64,000 nucleotides of DNA, taken from the NCBI RefSeq assembly GCF_900496995.4, contig NC_044027.1, positions 15,586,743-15,650,742 on the forward strand. The letters are read 5' to 3'. The translations under genes were made by a program, and so were the position numbers. A model generated the notes under the pieces. That model had not been told where the DNA came from. It searched no databases and saw nothing but the letters and a program-made list of their open reading frames with translations. Source of the stretch: Aquila chrysaetos chrysaetos. Its lineage: Eukaryota > Chordata > Aves > Accipitriformes > Accipitridae. Positions 1 to 11,000 of this stretch are shown here, in pieces. The first letter of the stretch is position 1, and every line of letters starts with the position of its first letter.

Positions 1-91
1 CTACTATTTTCATATTCTTGTCATTAAAAATAAGAATCTGTTCTGATGTTCCTTAAAACTAAGTTTTAGTGGAACAGGAAAAGTAACTTAC

Positions 92-201
92 CACTTCATT
101 CGGGTGTACCAAAAAGAGATAAATTCCTGGATATTTCTCAAAGACCTGAAAGGAGCTGTGACCTTGTTCCATTCTACAGAGCACTTCTACACACAGCTCA
201 C
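92..201 (-). CDS. SETX: SETX coding exon 3
   Basis: 110 nt encoding (S)ELCVEVLCRMEQ...YLFLVHPNEV between an acceptor (tttag, AG at 202-203) and a gtaagt donor (86-91). It matches the recalled human continuation LCRMEQ...LVHPNE. It has no Met at its start, so only the splice-aware reading reveals it. Confidence 0.93.
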
Positions 202-2153
202 CTAAAAGGACAAACACAGTTATAGTAAGGAGTAATTTATATGCTCACGAAACAAAAAAACACTATTTAGTGTCAAAATAAATATAAAATACATATTCAC
301 ACACACTCTGATACTTCAGTTTAACTACTATTTGTTATTTTCACCTCCTTCAGCAGAAACAGTACCATGTCCTTCCAACTGTATACAATAAGATACATAC
401 TGACTTTCTCATGCAGCAGCAGGTATGGATATTTCAGTATTTCTAGAAGGGGCACTCGCAGGTTATTCTCAAAATCTGGGCCCACATAACCAGACAGCTG
501 TGTATCTCCATTCTCATCCACTATAAACAACTCATCATCTTCTCCAGCTTCTTCCCTCATGGATTTCTTGATGTGGGCAACAAGACGGGAGGTTTCCAAC
601 TCCCACAAGACCTATTCAGTGGGGGGAAAAAACAACTAATCAAAGTGCATTTGTGAAGAAAGCAATTAAGAACATTTATTATCACATGCAGAAACCTTGA
701 CTAGACTTTCAAAACTTACAATTTCATTTTGAAAAGTTTCTTTTCAAGCATGGTGTGAAACAATAAAGTTTTGACATGGAATTCAGATTGTGCAAATCAC
801 AACACTCTCACTTCAGAGTTACGATTATAAAGTAATTTTTAAAAGAGCAGTATTGAAACCAGAAGCATTTTTGTAATTCTGTTAAGTACTCATAAACCGT
901 TTCAATAATTATTTCAGGCCATAGGTTAGTCACAAAACTTTGTTCCACTGGCCAATACAAAGAAGTGGATGATACAGAAAACCATCACGTTCAGGAAGAA
1001 GATGGGAAAAGCAATTTTAAAATCTTGCCTTCTCACATATTTTGCAATGTATTAGTGGAAGGGAGTGAATGTAAACAATGCAAACAGACTGACTGACTTG
1101 CTGAATACTTGAAGGGGATTCAGCTCACTTAACATTACTCATCTAAAGTAACTGCTCCAAACCTCAATTAGAAACCAAAATTATTTCCTACAGTTAACAG
1201 ACACAGAAAGGAACTTTCAGCAGTCCAGTCACCCCACTTATTTTCAATCTATACTCAGATGGGATTGCCCTGCAGAAAAATCGAGCTGACTAATTTAAAT
1301 AGCAACCTTTTAGACATGTGTATTATGATCAATTAGCTACAAATACTCATTTTACGTACATGTACACATAAGGGAAAATAAGCTTTCCAAATACAAAATT
1401 GGATACTAATGAGGGAGAATTATAAAAGGCTTATAATAAAATAGTTTTTAAACTTTTTTGATTGCTTTTAATCGCACAATCTCACAGGTCTGCAAGATCA
1501 GATCTCTGAAATTCAAGCATAGTAGAAAACTACAAATGAGAAATGAAAGCAAACAAAAAGAGGAACAAACGCAAAGTTGAACAGAAGCCAAGGCAGAAAA
1601 TACATTAAAGAAACACAGTTGTTTGTTTGGCAGGTGTTCTTTTTTTCAGACACCAAACCATCTCAGCATGAATAAAGTTCAAGCTATAATGTCTAGTCAG
1701 CAACTTCCCACTACTGTTTTAGTTCTCACTAATTTTAATATATGCAAAACAAGAGAGTCTTGTAGTTCTACAATAAGCTCTTTGCAACTCAATATAAAAA
1801 AAGCAAACAGTTAAAAAGCAACATACCCTATTCCCAAAAACCAATAAAACAGAACCCCTGCACAAACCGCCCCCCCTACACTGAGACTGGACCACAAAAG
1901 CCTCTTCTGAAGTTTTCCTTCAGTTCTGAATCCACCTGCTCAGTAACGGGCAGGAGCCAAATCTCTTAATTACCTCATGCAACCTTGGCAATTTTTCCCT
2001 TGCTTTGTGGTATTCAACCACACACTCCAGGCAGTAACAGAGATCATCATTGGATCCTTCAAGATCTTCCGGGGACAACCGTTTAGAAGCATAGCTCTTC
2101 AGAAACTCAGTGGTGTCAGAACCACTAGGTGTACACCATCGACATGTGCTCAT
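92..2153 (-). CDS. SETX: Senataxin, N-terminal three coding exons (partial gene)
   Basis: SETX is a large nuclear superfamily 1 RNA/DNA helicase that resolves R-loops and helps Pol II termination; human mutations cause AOA2 and ALS4. Joining exons 1974-2153, 401-611 and 92-201 gives 167 in-frame codons. They match the recalled human N-terminus: a start of MSTC, then LCYCLECV, EYHKAR, DFENxLRVPLLEILKYPYLL, LCRMEQ and YLFLVHPNE. This is the N-terminal interaction/dimerisation region; the helicase domain lies beyond the left edge. Thr3, the site of a known ALS4 variant in human, is conserved. The start is the only Met that begins the family N-terminus, and an acceptor AG sits one base upstream of it. 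A CpG island lies 1.3-2 kb upstream. Identification is secure; the symbol rests on recalled homology. Confidence 0.96.
401..611 (-). CDS. SETX: SETX coding exon 2
   Basis: 211 nt beginning VLWELE after an acceptor AG at 612-613 and ending with one base of a split Ser codon before a gtatgt donor. It encodes the acidic EEAGEDDELFIVDENGD stretch and the conserved LRVPLLEILKYPYLLLHE block. Reading phases agree with both neighbouring exons. Confidence 0.95.
612..1973 (-). other. SETX: SETX intron between coding exons 1 and 2
   Basis: 1.36 kb of AT-rich sequence with canonical GT and AG ends. I see no exon, RNA gene or clear transposon in it. Confidence 0.85.
1974..2153 (-). CDS. SETX: SETX coding exon 1
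   Basis: Sixty codons from ATG at 2153 to ...LPRLHE, ending exactly at a GAG|gtaatt donor. The acceptor AG at 2155-2156 follows a pyrimidine-rich tract, so the ATG is one base into the exon and the leader lies in an upstream exon. It contains the Cys-rich start and the LCYCLECV motif. Confidence 0.95.
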
Positions 2154-3439
2154 TCTTTGGATGGAAAGAAGGAGGAATTAACAGAAGTCCAAAGACTGGA
2201 AGTGGCAAAATATTTCCTTTCAGCCACAACAGTACCTAATTTTCAAGTGTGATGAGTTTCAGGATTTATGTAACTCATTAGCAGCGTACATGCATATGTT
2301 CTTGGATGTTCTTACATCATATAGGTGCATGCAATTAAACAAAGAAATACAGATTAAAGCATTAAATGAACATTACAGAAAAATGCCTGCTGAATGGCAA
2401 ACATTAAAAGTAAAGCACCAAAAAGACATTTCAAATTACATCATTTGCAAACTACAAAACAACATGTGAGAATTCACTTTACATACAAAAAACCCCCCCT
2501 CATCCACACTTAACACACACTTTCCAGAGCTATAATGCTTAAGTTCATTATACTGTTTTACTGGTATCTGTGGAATCTAGGTCTAAGGAGTACAAAATTT
2601 AATTAGCTTTTTTCTTAATCTCCTACTAAAATTTATAGGGCAACAAATCCCTGTTGTCAAAAGCAAAGGATACTTACACAGAACTTTCCTGCCTTCCTTA
2701 TTATTATACTTTGAAAGCATCATAAAATTCTCACCACAGATTGTTTTCTCTAAAAACAAAAGTTCTTCACTAAGCAACAATACAATCATCTCAGATCCTC
2801 CTAGTCGGAAAAACTCAACAGAACACTAGAAAAGCATGAAGACTTGAACTAACTATATAAGAGGAAAACCAGTAATTGCTTCTGTTATTTAGCATAACAA
2901 GAAATACAAAAGAGAAATCTAGATAAAGCAAAACCATACACTTCTCATACATACATACTAGGAAAAAAACAGTTGTGATATGTACCTTTGGAAAAGGAAG
3001 CTATTTGCTGTGCAGGTGTGCCAGGTCACATGGTGGGAAAGAGAACAGCGCTGCCCTGCGGCAAGGGAAGGGGGCTGACACCTTCAGCCATACATGCCCT
3101 CGAGCATAGCGCAGCAAAAGCAGTATCTTCAGTTAATCCAGCCCCTGGTAACCAAGCCTTGATGGTATTTCAAAGATCTAGAGCAAAACAGTAATACCAC
3201 AAATCGGTTCAATTCACACGTTATAGACTAAGAATTACTTTGGCGTTTAGATTAACATACTTTCCGTTAAACGCACATTTACTGACGTGATAACTATGAT
3301 TTGCAACTGAATCCCTTCTGTGATTCAAAGGCGGGCAACAGAGTTATCTACGGCCCGTTCTTCCCACAAAAGCTGTAAAAATTTATCTCCGCGCATTAAA
3401 CAAGGAAATTGTTGAAACAAACCTAGGCGGATACATAAA

Positions 3440-4200
3440 CCTCAGCTGCGGACAGAACACTTTACCTGCAACGCTCGGCTATCGATAGACTTTAACGGCT
3501 GCCCACTGATGAGTATCGACACCTGCTCACAGAAACGCCGAAGCCGAGAGAGAGGGCGAAGGCCGCGTCTCTTTCTCGGTCTCAGCCGCCCCCAGCTCCT
3601 CGCCCCGGACACACCCGGGCACTTCCCAGCAGCTTCCCCGCGAGAGCCCCGGGCTCACCCGGCACGGCTGCTCGAAACGCCGCCTTCCCAGCAGCCCTGC
3701 CCCGTTCCCAGCACCCAGGGAGGTCGCCCGGGGCGGGGAAGGCGCCGTTCCCTTCCCGGCAAGCCAGGGCCGGCCCAGAGGGGCAGCGCCTCCCCTGAGG
3801 CAGCGTGAGGGAGCGGGACCGAGACAAAGGAGAAACCCCAGAGGTAAGCCGGCCTTCTCCGCGGTAGGCGGCAGGAAGCACCGGCGCGGTCACGGGAGTC
3901 GAGTCGAGTCGAGGCCCGGCCCGGCCCTCACCTCACGCCGCTGCCGCCACGGGCCTCCCGTCCCGGCGACGCCGCCGGCCCACCCTCAGGCCGCGGCGTC
4001 GCCCCCTCCTCCCCGCTTCCGGCCCACCGGCGGAAGCGGGCTCCAAGCCTTCTCCCTGCGGGCGGGGCCGCCCTCCTCGTGCGGCCTAAGCCCCGCCCCT
4101 TTGGGGAGGGGCCGTGCCTTAAAGGGGCAGCGACGAGGGGAGAGGAGGGGGCGAGAGCGACGGGGAAACTGAGGCACGCGGGGGGGGGGGGGGGGAGCTG
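3440..4200 (-). promoter_or_regulatory. SETX: CpG-island promoter of SETX, with candidate non-coding first exon
   Basis: The sequence switches from AT-rich to very GC- and CpG-rich, with GC boxes (ggggcgg, ccgccc types). No TATA box is evident. A strong minus-strand donor (gtgagg, plus 3926-3931) could end a non-coding first exon with its low edge at 3932; another possible donor is at 3463-3468. A plus-strand donor-like site (agag|gtaagc, about 3843) could serve a divergent transcript. Open frames here are CpG-island by-products. Confidence 0.7.
4180..4195. repeat. G16 homopolymer at edge of SETX CpG island
   Basis: Uninterrupted run of 16 G on the plus strand just upstream of the SETX promoter. 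It is potentially quadruplex-forming and prone to length and assembly error. Confidence 0.9.
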
Positions 4201-4625
4201 CGCAGTAGCATAAACGTAAACGGTGTCAGAGCCCCAAGGAGCATAGCTAAGGGCGCTGCCTCAAGGATAGAATTACCTAAGTACTAAAATAATAAAATCC
4301 CACCCCAAACCCACGATCAACCCAAGCGCAGGGAGTTCCCCAGCAGTCTGAAGCGAGAAGCTTCCTCACAGCCTCCGATGCAGCGGGAACCTCTCCCACG
4401 TACAGCCCAGCAGCCCTCCCACGCCTCTTCGCCCACGCCCCGAAACAGGCGGGAGAAGGTTTTGTCACTGCTCAGGCCCGGGCCCTGCACGTCACCCTCA
4501 GAGATGGAAGCTGCTTCCACTTCGCTCGAGGCTTGCGTCCCTGCCTCATCATCTACCGACCCTCCTGGTCACAGGGACGACGCCGTCCCCCAGCCTGGGG
4601 GGGCTCTGAGGAATCAAAACACAGA

Positions 4626-5000
4626 TTATTTGCCTTTCTTCAACTCCTTGTTGTAGACTTTACGGGAGGCGGGGGGGTGTGAAAAAGGCAAGTCCCTGTT
4701 TGATCTTCTGCTGCTGCCACCGTAACACTCCTCAACTTTGAAGTGCTTCTCTGCTGCAAACACAACTCTTGTAACCCAGCTGTCTCCGTCTTTGATAATG
4801 CCACACAGCCGAGAATTTTTTTCTTTAACACCATTCGGGCCATTAACGCGCCAGGAAAATGCTTGAAGCGACATATCTGCTTGAATCACCGAAGTTTTTA
4901 GGGGACTCGCAGTGCTTTTTAGACTTGAAGGATCTGTCATGCTCTTATTTATAATGCAGCCTGATACACAAAGCTTTGTCAATGTTATTTCCCTCATCAT
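4626..5000 (-). CDS. Unrecognised 124-residue single-exon ORF behind a TATA box
   Basis: I do not recognise this protein. It starts ATG ATG with A at -3; an in-frame Met at residue 21 (MTDPSS) is a second good start. Codon choice in the middle and 3' half looks protein-like (SRLCGIIKDGDSW, TRVVFAAEKHFKVEECYGG). The C-terminus is basic (NKELKKGK). No signal peptide or membrane segment is seen. A TATAAA lies at 5112-5117, about 110 bp upstream on the same strand. It sits between SETX and TTF1, where I know of no human gene. No AATAAA signal is seen just downstream. It could be a lineage-specific gene, part of an upstream SETX transcript, or a chance frame next to a CpG island. Confidence 0.3.
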   Translation of the reverse strand: MMREITLTKLCVSGCIINKSMTDPSSLKSTASPLKTSVIQADMSLQAFSWRVNGPNGVKEKNSRLCGIIKDGDSWVTRVVFAAEKHFKVEECYGGSSRRSNRDLPFSHPPASRKVYNKELKKGK

Positions 5001-5111
5001 TCTGTGGAGACTGGGTTTTTTTAAACCTCCACACAGAGTTTGCTCTGTTTTCAGTAATATTCAAATACCCACATGAAACAACTGACTTGCCCGCCTGCGC
5101 TCCCACGCGCC

Positions 5112-5117
5112 TTTATA
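5112..5117 (-). promoter_or_regulatory. TATA box upstream of the orphan minus-strand ORF
   Basis: TATAAA on the minus strand, followed by a GC-rich segment, places a start site near 5082, about 80 nt before the ATG at 5000. It is real as a word; function is inferred. Confidence 0.35.
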
Positions 5118-5939
5118 AGATGACGGCAAAGGTAAAAGCTGCTTTCTTATGCCCTCCTAAGTGCCATTATTCAGCAAATGGGAAAAGATTGGGTACTCCT
5201 CCTCCAAACAATTATTTGCCCACGTGCAGATTACAAACACCACATCACCCAACAAGATGGGGGTAGGGAGCTGTTTCCTCACCCCCTTCCCAGGGCTGGG
5301 GGGAGGAGGGACACAGCCTCTCCCTTTTTCCCTGCGCGGCAGAGGTCAGGTCTGTGTTTTTGCCAAAGCAGCTAGTGTAGTGTTGGCTCCGAGTTCCTGC
5401 CCTGGCTTACTCATGTTACTTTGCAGAGAAACTGCTTTTAACAAGTATCAGCGAGAGTCTTCCTTGAGAAGTTTCCGTGACAGATACCCTTGACGCCTTA
5501 CTTCGGTTCGGGCTGACTGAGGAGCAACAGGGCTCACTCATGCCCTGCGGTGAACCTGCAAGGTGGAGAGATCCTGGCTCACGTACAAGGAAGTGAAGGT
5601 GCCTCTGAAAAGTATTTCAAAAGGCAGTTTGGAAGCCCAAAAATGCAAGATAACTGAAGTACAGAACAAGATACCAGGGCTAAAATGAAGACATCTATCT
5701 TGTCTATACTATTGACTAGCAGCCAGCTACTTCGCTCTGTAAATATTACCATCGGGATGGGCCCAATGTGAGCTCTCCCTGAACTGCAGCTGGACTGCAC
5801 GCCAGGGGACTCTCCCCTTGAGCAGGGATGCTTCTCATGGTTTCAGATTCCTTACCCGAGACTAAGAGATCCTTTCTTGCCCAAGGCGGAGAGAGCCCTT
5901 ATGACAAATCCTCAGTAAATGACTGATAGCATGCTGAAT

Positions 5940-6400
5940 TAATACTAATGAAACATTACTAATCCATGTAGCTACTCAATATTTATTATTATAAACTTTG
6001 TACAGATAATTCCATTGCACATAAACTACTGTCCAAGTCTGAGACTAAAATTGGACCTAGCTGCACCTAGGCTCCATCTGGAGTTTAGAAAGGAAGGGGT
6101 TCCACTCTGAACCTTGTGACTCAACAGGAGAGTCTTCCTTACCCTTTGCATCTCCAGTCTCTCTGTGAATCATCCTAACTCAATTCTAACTCAATTTTCC
6201 TTTGTGTGTTTCTTCCATGCACTAATTAATGAGGTGAACCTTGCCATCAAACTTACTGAACCTCGGTAAACCACTGTTAAACTTTGTTAAATTCCATCGA
6301 ACTTATTGAACTCTGTCAAATTATTATTTTACCTCAATAAAACATATTGCTGCTTCTGTATTTTGAGTGAGGTGTGTTCCACTCATCCATGAGTTTCCCT
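5940..6400 (+). mobile_element. LTR-like fragment (endogenous retrovirus, probable solo LTR)
   Basis: The stretch has degenerate internal repeats of an aaacttNttgaac-like unit (6245-6315), then AATAAA at 6336-6341 and a U5-like tail (ttgctgcttctg...gagtgaggtgtgttccactc), in the usual R/U5 arrangement of avian retroviral LTRs. I could not fix the TG...CA ends or a target-site duplication, and no gag, pol or env coding is adjacent. A chance AT-rich intergenic segment remains possible. Confidence 0.4.
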
Positions 6401-6880
6401 TTAAAGCAAAGGATAAAATAAATCTCTTTATGGAGGTAGTTTATCTCTGAGATACCTACTCTATAAACTCTACAGAAATGCAATCATTTGTGCTCTAGCC
6501 TACAGAAAATTCAGAGGATCTCCATCTTCCAGGAAAAAAAAAAAAAAACCAAACTTGAAAAACACAAACCACTTAGATTCAAAAGTTCAAGTTCTTCAGC
6601 TTTTAACCTTCAAACCTGTAAGGCAACAGAAGCAGGTCAAAGACCTAAGTGCAAGGGAGCTGGTACTCATTTCCTTCCCCCTACCTGATTTCATCTCTTG
6701 GCTGGAAAACTTACCCTTATAGCGGTGGCTGATCTCATACAGTGTCCTGCCTGTCTCACAAAAATTACTTTTTTTTTTTTTTTTCTATCTTCAGAGAGAC
6801 TAGAGCCAGACACAGTTAAATATGGCAAGTTATCATTTAACATCCTTTGCTATAAGTCACAGTCCAGAAGAACCTCCAAT
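6400..6880. other. Intergenic stretch without genes
   Basis: Short random frames, an A-run near 6534-6548 and a T-run near 6769-6784. I see no gene here. Confidence 0.6.
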
Positions 6881-6886
6881 AAAGCC

Positions 6887-7900
6887 TTTATTTCAAGCCA
6901 TTGAAAGTTCTGCATTTTCAATGACAATTATTAAAGAAGGGAATTCTCACTTATCAAAACGACCATCAAAAAGTAGCATGTCAGAGACCAAGCCTTCTTG
7001 CATTACTTTCTAATACAGCATATAGGAAATATAAACAAGCCATACAAATACTTTACACACAAAGATGGTTTTGTTTTTTTTTTTTACATTCACTCGGTCA
7101 ATTTACAAATAATCACTCCAGGCAGATAGTTAAAAATATCATACAAAGACATGAGTACAACCTCTGTCTTATCCCTCAATTTTCTTATTAAAACATAGAC
7201 AGTCTCCTTGGCACAATAAAAAAAAAATATATATATATGTATGTATATATATACACTGTATTTTGTCTCTGTATTCCAAATATTAACAAAAACATTTTAA
7301 ATGCCTTGTTCTGGTTAGCATGAAATGACATTACAGTTTATGAATAGTAATGGACAAAAATCCCTTTTCTCTACAAGTGCTGATAAAAGTATATGTCAAA
7401 AATAAAAATCTGTTGCTTTTAAGAACAAGAAAGAAAAAAAGCTGTGCTGTTTCCATCAACCCAGATGTCTTCAGATTTGTCTATTACAGAGATTTAAAAG
7501 CAAATTGAAAGCCTTTACCCAATTCTATTATTTTTTTTAATGATTTAAAATTCATTAAAGTTCTGAAAACCAAGTTCATGCACAACGGGTAAACAGCAGC
7601 TTTCAACTCCACAGAAAACAAAGCAGTGGAAAAAATACTATTTTTAAGACATTCAGAAAGCAACTTGAATGCTTAAATGAAGACTGCTAAAACCAGAGCT
7701 AAACTAAGGTAATAAAAGGTGGCCCAAAAACCTGTATTTACCTCAGTCTTCAACATGAAACAAGAAAATAAGACATGCATGTCTACTTTTTCCATTATTA
7801 GATAGCCTGTGTACCTGCAGTTGTTGATCTGTGCCCGCTTTCAGCCAGATCCATTTTGCAATTAAATATGCAGACCAGGAATTGGTTTTAGGGCAGTCAA
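6887..7900 (-). other. TTF1: TTF1 3' untranslated region (extent uncertain)
   Basis: AT-rich sequence follows the TTF1 stop. On the minus strand there is a variant poly(A) signal ATTAAA at 7536-7541 and a canonical AATAAA at 6887-6892. Which is used cannot be told from sequence. A TA-rich microsatellite at 7228-7254 lies inside. Confidence 0.4.
7228..7254. repeat. TA/TATG microsatellite
   Basis: An imperfect alternating AT tract following an A-run, in the presumed TTF1 3'UTR. Confidence 0.8.
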
Positions 7901-8061
7901 TTAATCACTCTGTTCACTGGAGTCAAAAATGTCACTGAGTCGGAAAGCCTTCTTCTGTTGCCTGGCTGCTGAATTGTCAGAACTAAGGTGTTTCCCCTTC
8001 TTTTTTTTCAACTGTTGTTCAAGTTCTGGAAGTTTCTTTTCAAAAAGATAATCAACAATTT
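7901..8061 (-). CDS. TTF1: TTF1 coding exon 10 and stop
   Basis: 161 nt encoding (E)[20 protein letters not shown]...[17 protein letters not shown] and TAA at 7901-7903. The end parallels human FPFRDIFYYEDDSEGED but is shorter. Acceptor cccaaag. Confidence 0.94.
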
Positions 8062-11000
8062 CTTTGGGGGAAAAAAAAAAAAAAAGAGAAAAAAAGTAGT
8101 CTTAATTGGATCTGTAGGGGAACTGGATGCCTAGGGCAAACGGGATCTCACTGACAGAAATTATTTTGTCGGTGTTAAACGCAAAATATCTCACTATTCT
8201 GTAATAATCACAATGGATCCAAAGTAGATCAGACATACATACACGCAAAGATACATTAAGCACAGTCATAAAACTTTTAAAGCCAAGGTATTACAAAGAA
8301 GAGGTTCATAAGCACTGCATGAAGATGACATTGAAAGTAAACTGTTATTGAAAAAACAAGCATTTAGCAAAGTAAGTATAAAGTCTGAAATTTTAGCCAA
8401 TTTACTTAGGAGAAAGCTAACTAAGAAAGAATTGAACTAGAATACATATCCTCTTAGATTCAAGCAAAAACCTTAAGGAGTATATACAAACAGCCAGGAT
8501 ACTGACCAGAAAAAGTCTTTTTTTGCCAAGAAGGGACACAGGAGACTTTTAGCTTATAAAATTTTGCTTGAACATAGGCTCTAGGGACATCTCTGGAAAG
8601 AGAAGAGTTCAAAGAATTAGTGGTGCAAGGAACTACTACAAAGTTTAGCTGTTACCGAGTTATCCATTCATGAGAGTGATGCCAGTCAAACAATATCTTA
8701 GCTTTAGGTAGAAAGGCTGGATTTCAAATCCTAATTAAAACAGTTTTTCAAGACAGTAATTCCCCTTGAAGGTAAGAACCTAAACCATGCCATCATACAT
8801 ATGTATTGTATGTTTAGTGAAAAGAAATAGTAAATGAAACTGAAAGTATGTGGGAAAAGGAAAAAAAAGCATTGTGGAGAAACAACAGCATTCCCAATAT
8901 TGGTAATTTCATATTCAACACTTACTTTGTTTGGAAGACGACTATATCGTATTACATATTCCTATAATTATCCTTTTCTTATGTGTTGATTAACACCCGG
9001 AAAAGTCTTTTATCAAAGAGTTTAGCACAGACTGTGTAACACAGTTCTAGTACACAGAATGTGCTAGGAATACAATGAGAGTTGCCTGAAGCGGTTAAGA
9101 GTAAGTTTCAGCGCTTATAGGCATGGTTTATTGCTCAGTACTATGCAAGTATATACAACTGTACGTTACCAAACAAAATTACATTTTCTATAGTTGCAGA
9201 GGTCTAAGAACTTTAACTCCTTTGTGGAATTTTTAAGACCATCTGTCTAAACTATCCTTTGTATCCACAAAAAGAGGAAAAAAAGGTTTACCCAATAGTA
9301 TTACTGAGTTCTTCCCAGTTTACTTCATTAGCATCCTCCACTTTCATTTCATACAACCTGTGAATATAATACAGAAGCAGTTTGTAGGCAGAATTCAAGA
9401 AATAATTCAATAATACTCACAGCTTCCCCAGGCACAAGTCACAGGACATTTAGTCCAAAGAAAAGAGTGGTTGCGAAACCTGTATGAAACTGAAGGCATG
9501 CCATTCCCACCGTGGAAGCTTTTATAAACACAACTCAGAACAGTAAGAGATACAAAAACATTCCACTACCTCTGAACTATACCTTTTAATAAGATTGATC
9601 TTGGCCTCTAATCTTTTGGTCCCCCTATATAACTGCTGCCCTTCAGTCATCTTCTTTGTTAAAATTGTAGTCCTTTGAAAACAAACAAAAAAAGGTTTCT
9701 ATCATTTCAAGAAATTCCAAGGATCGAAAGGAAGTGTCTTCAAGATGCTACTGCTGCCACAGAGAAGCAGAAATCAGGCTTCACTATCACAGCAAGAAGA
9801 AAACTTAAAACTTACCACAGCTAGCAGAGTTATTTATTTGTCTCAGACACATTTGCAATGCCTCTTTTGTAGTCTACAACCTGTTTATTACCTATCTTAG
9901 CAAACAATCATCATGGTACAACCAGTTTTGCAGAATAGAGTTAAATACTCCCCAAAACACATTTTATTATCTCAATTTAGTATAAAACCTACCATTTCTG
10001 TTTACATTGTCTCCAATATCGTGTTCCCACTTTAGCTTCAATCTCAGTCCATGGTAATCTCTGGTACAGTTTCTCACGGTCAATTGAGAGATCTCTATTT
10101 GACTTTTCCGATGAGGAAAGCGAATTTGCATCTTCCATTTCCATTCTTTTCCTAATCACCTCCTCCACCGCATGCATTAACTTCTGGGTCTCTTCCTTTG
10201 ACCAAGGACCATAATTAATAGCTAAAATTGAAAAATAATGTTAAGGCATAATTTATCATAAATCATTAGCAAAAAAAAGGCAAAAGAGCAAATGCTTCAC
10301 TTTGCATTATTCTTATTTACCAGACCAGCTTCTTAACAGACTTCCTAGAACTCTTTTGCATACCACATTTGAGAGAGGAGTTCAGCCTCATCACTAAAGA
10401 AGAGCACTGATCCCTAGCTTCTATCTTTTAAAACCTGGTTGCCAAATTCCTCCTGCCCTCCCCCTGAAAGCATCTATTTAGATGTCAGTTCCATTTAATA
10501 AAGAGTTGTATTTGTTCCACTTCTTTTTCCTTTTCTGAGAGAGACTGTTCTTATCCCTTCCATATGAAAATGCAACCAGTGGTCTGGAAAAAAGAACCAC
10601 CACCACAAATTAATTAAGAAAAAAAAAAATCTGCTCTAGGGATTTTTCCCTAAAGGTTAGGGCACATACAACATACAGTTAAAATAATTTCTCAAATTGC
10701 AATACACAGAATGCATTGTTTTTCTTAAAATTACATACCCGACTTGATTTCAGAGTATTTCATAGCAACTGAGAGGTTAGAACGGGACATCATCTCGGAA
10801 ATCTTCTTCCAATCATTGCCATGCATAGCATGATACTTCTTTAATTTTTCTTTTTCTTCCTTAGTATACCTGGTTGAGGAAATGGGCACAGCTTAGCTGT
10901 AAATTCAAACCATTCCAATATCTTAGAAGAGCTGTAATCTCTACAGGCGTTTCAATGTTACTCATCACTACCATTTCGAGTCACACTTTAGAACAGAGGA

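Noticed and set aside
3509..3893. Frames of about 100 residues on both strands in the SETX CpG island
   Set aside because: Low-complexity Arg/Pro/Gly content typical of CpG islands; no homology recognised.
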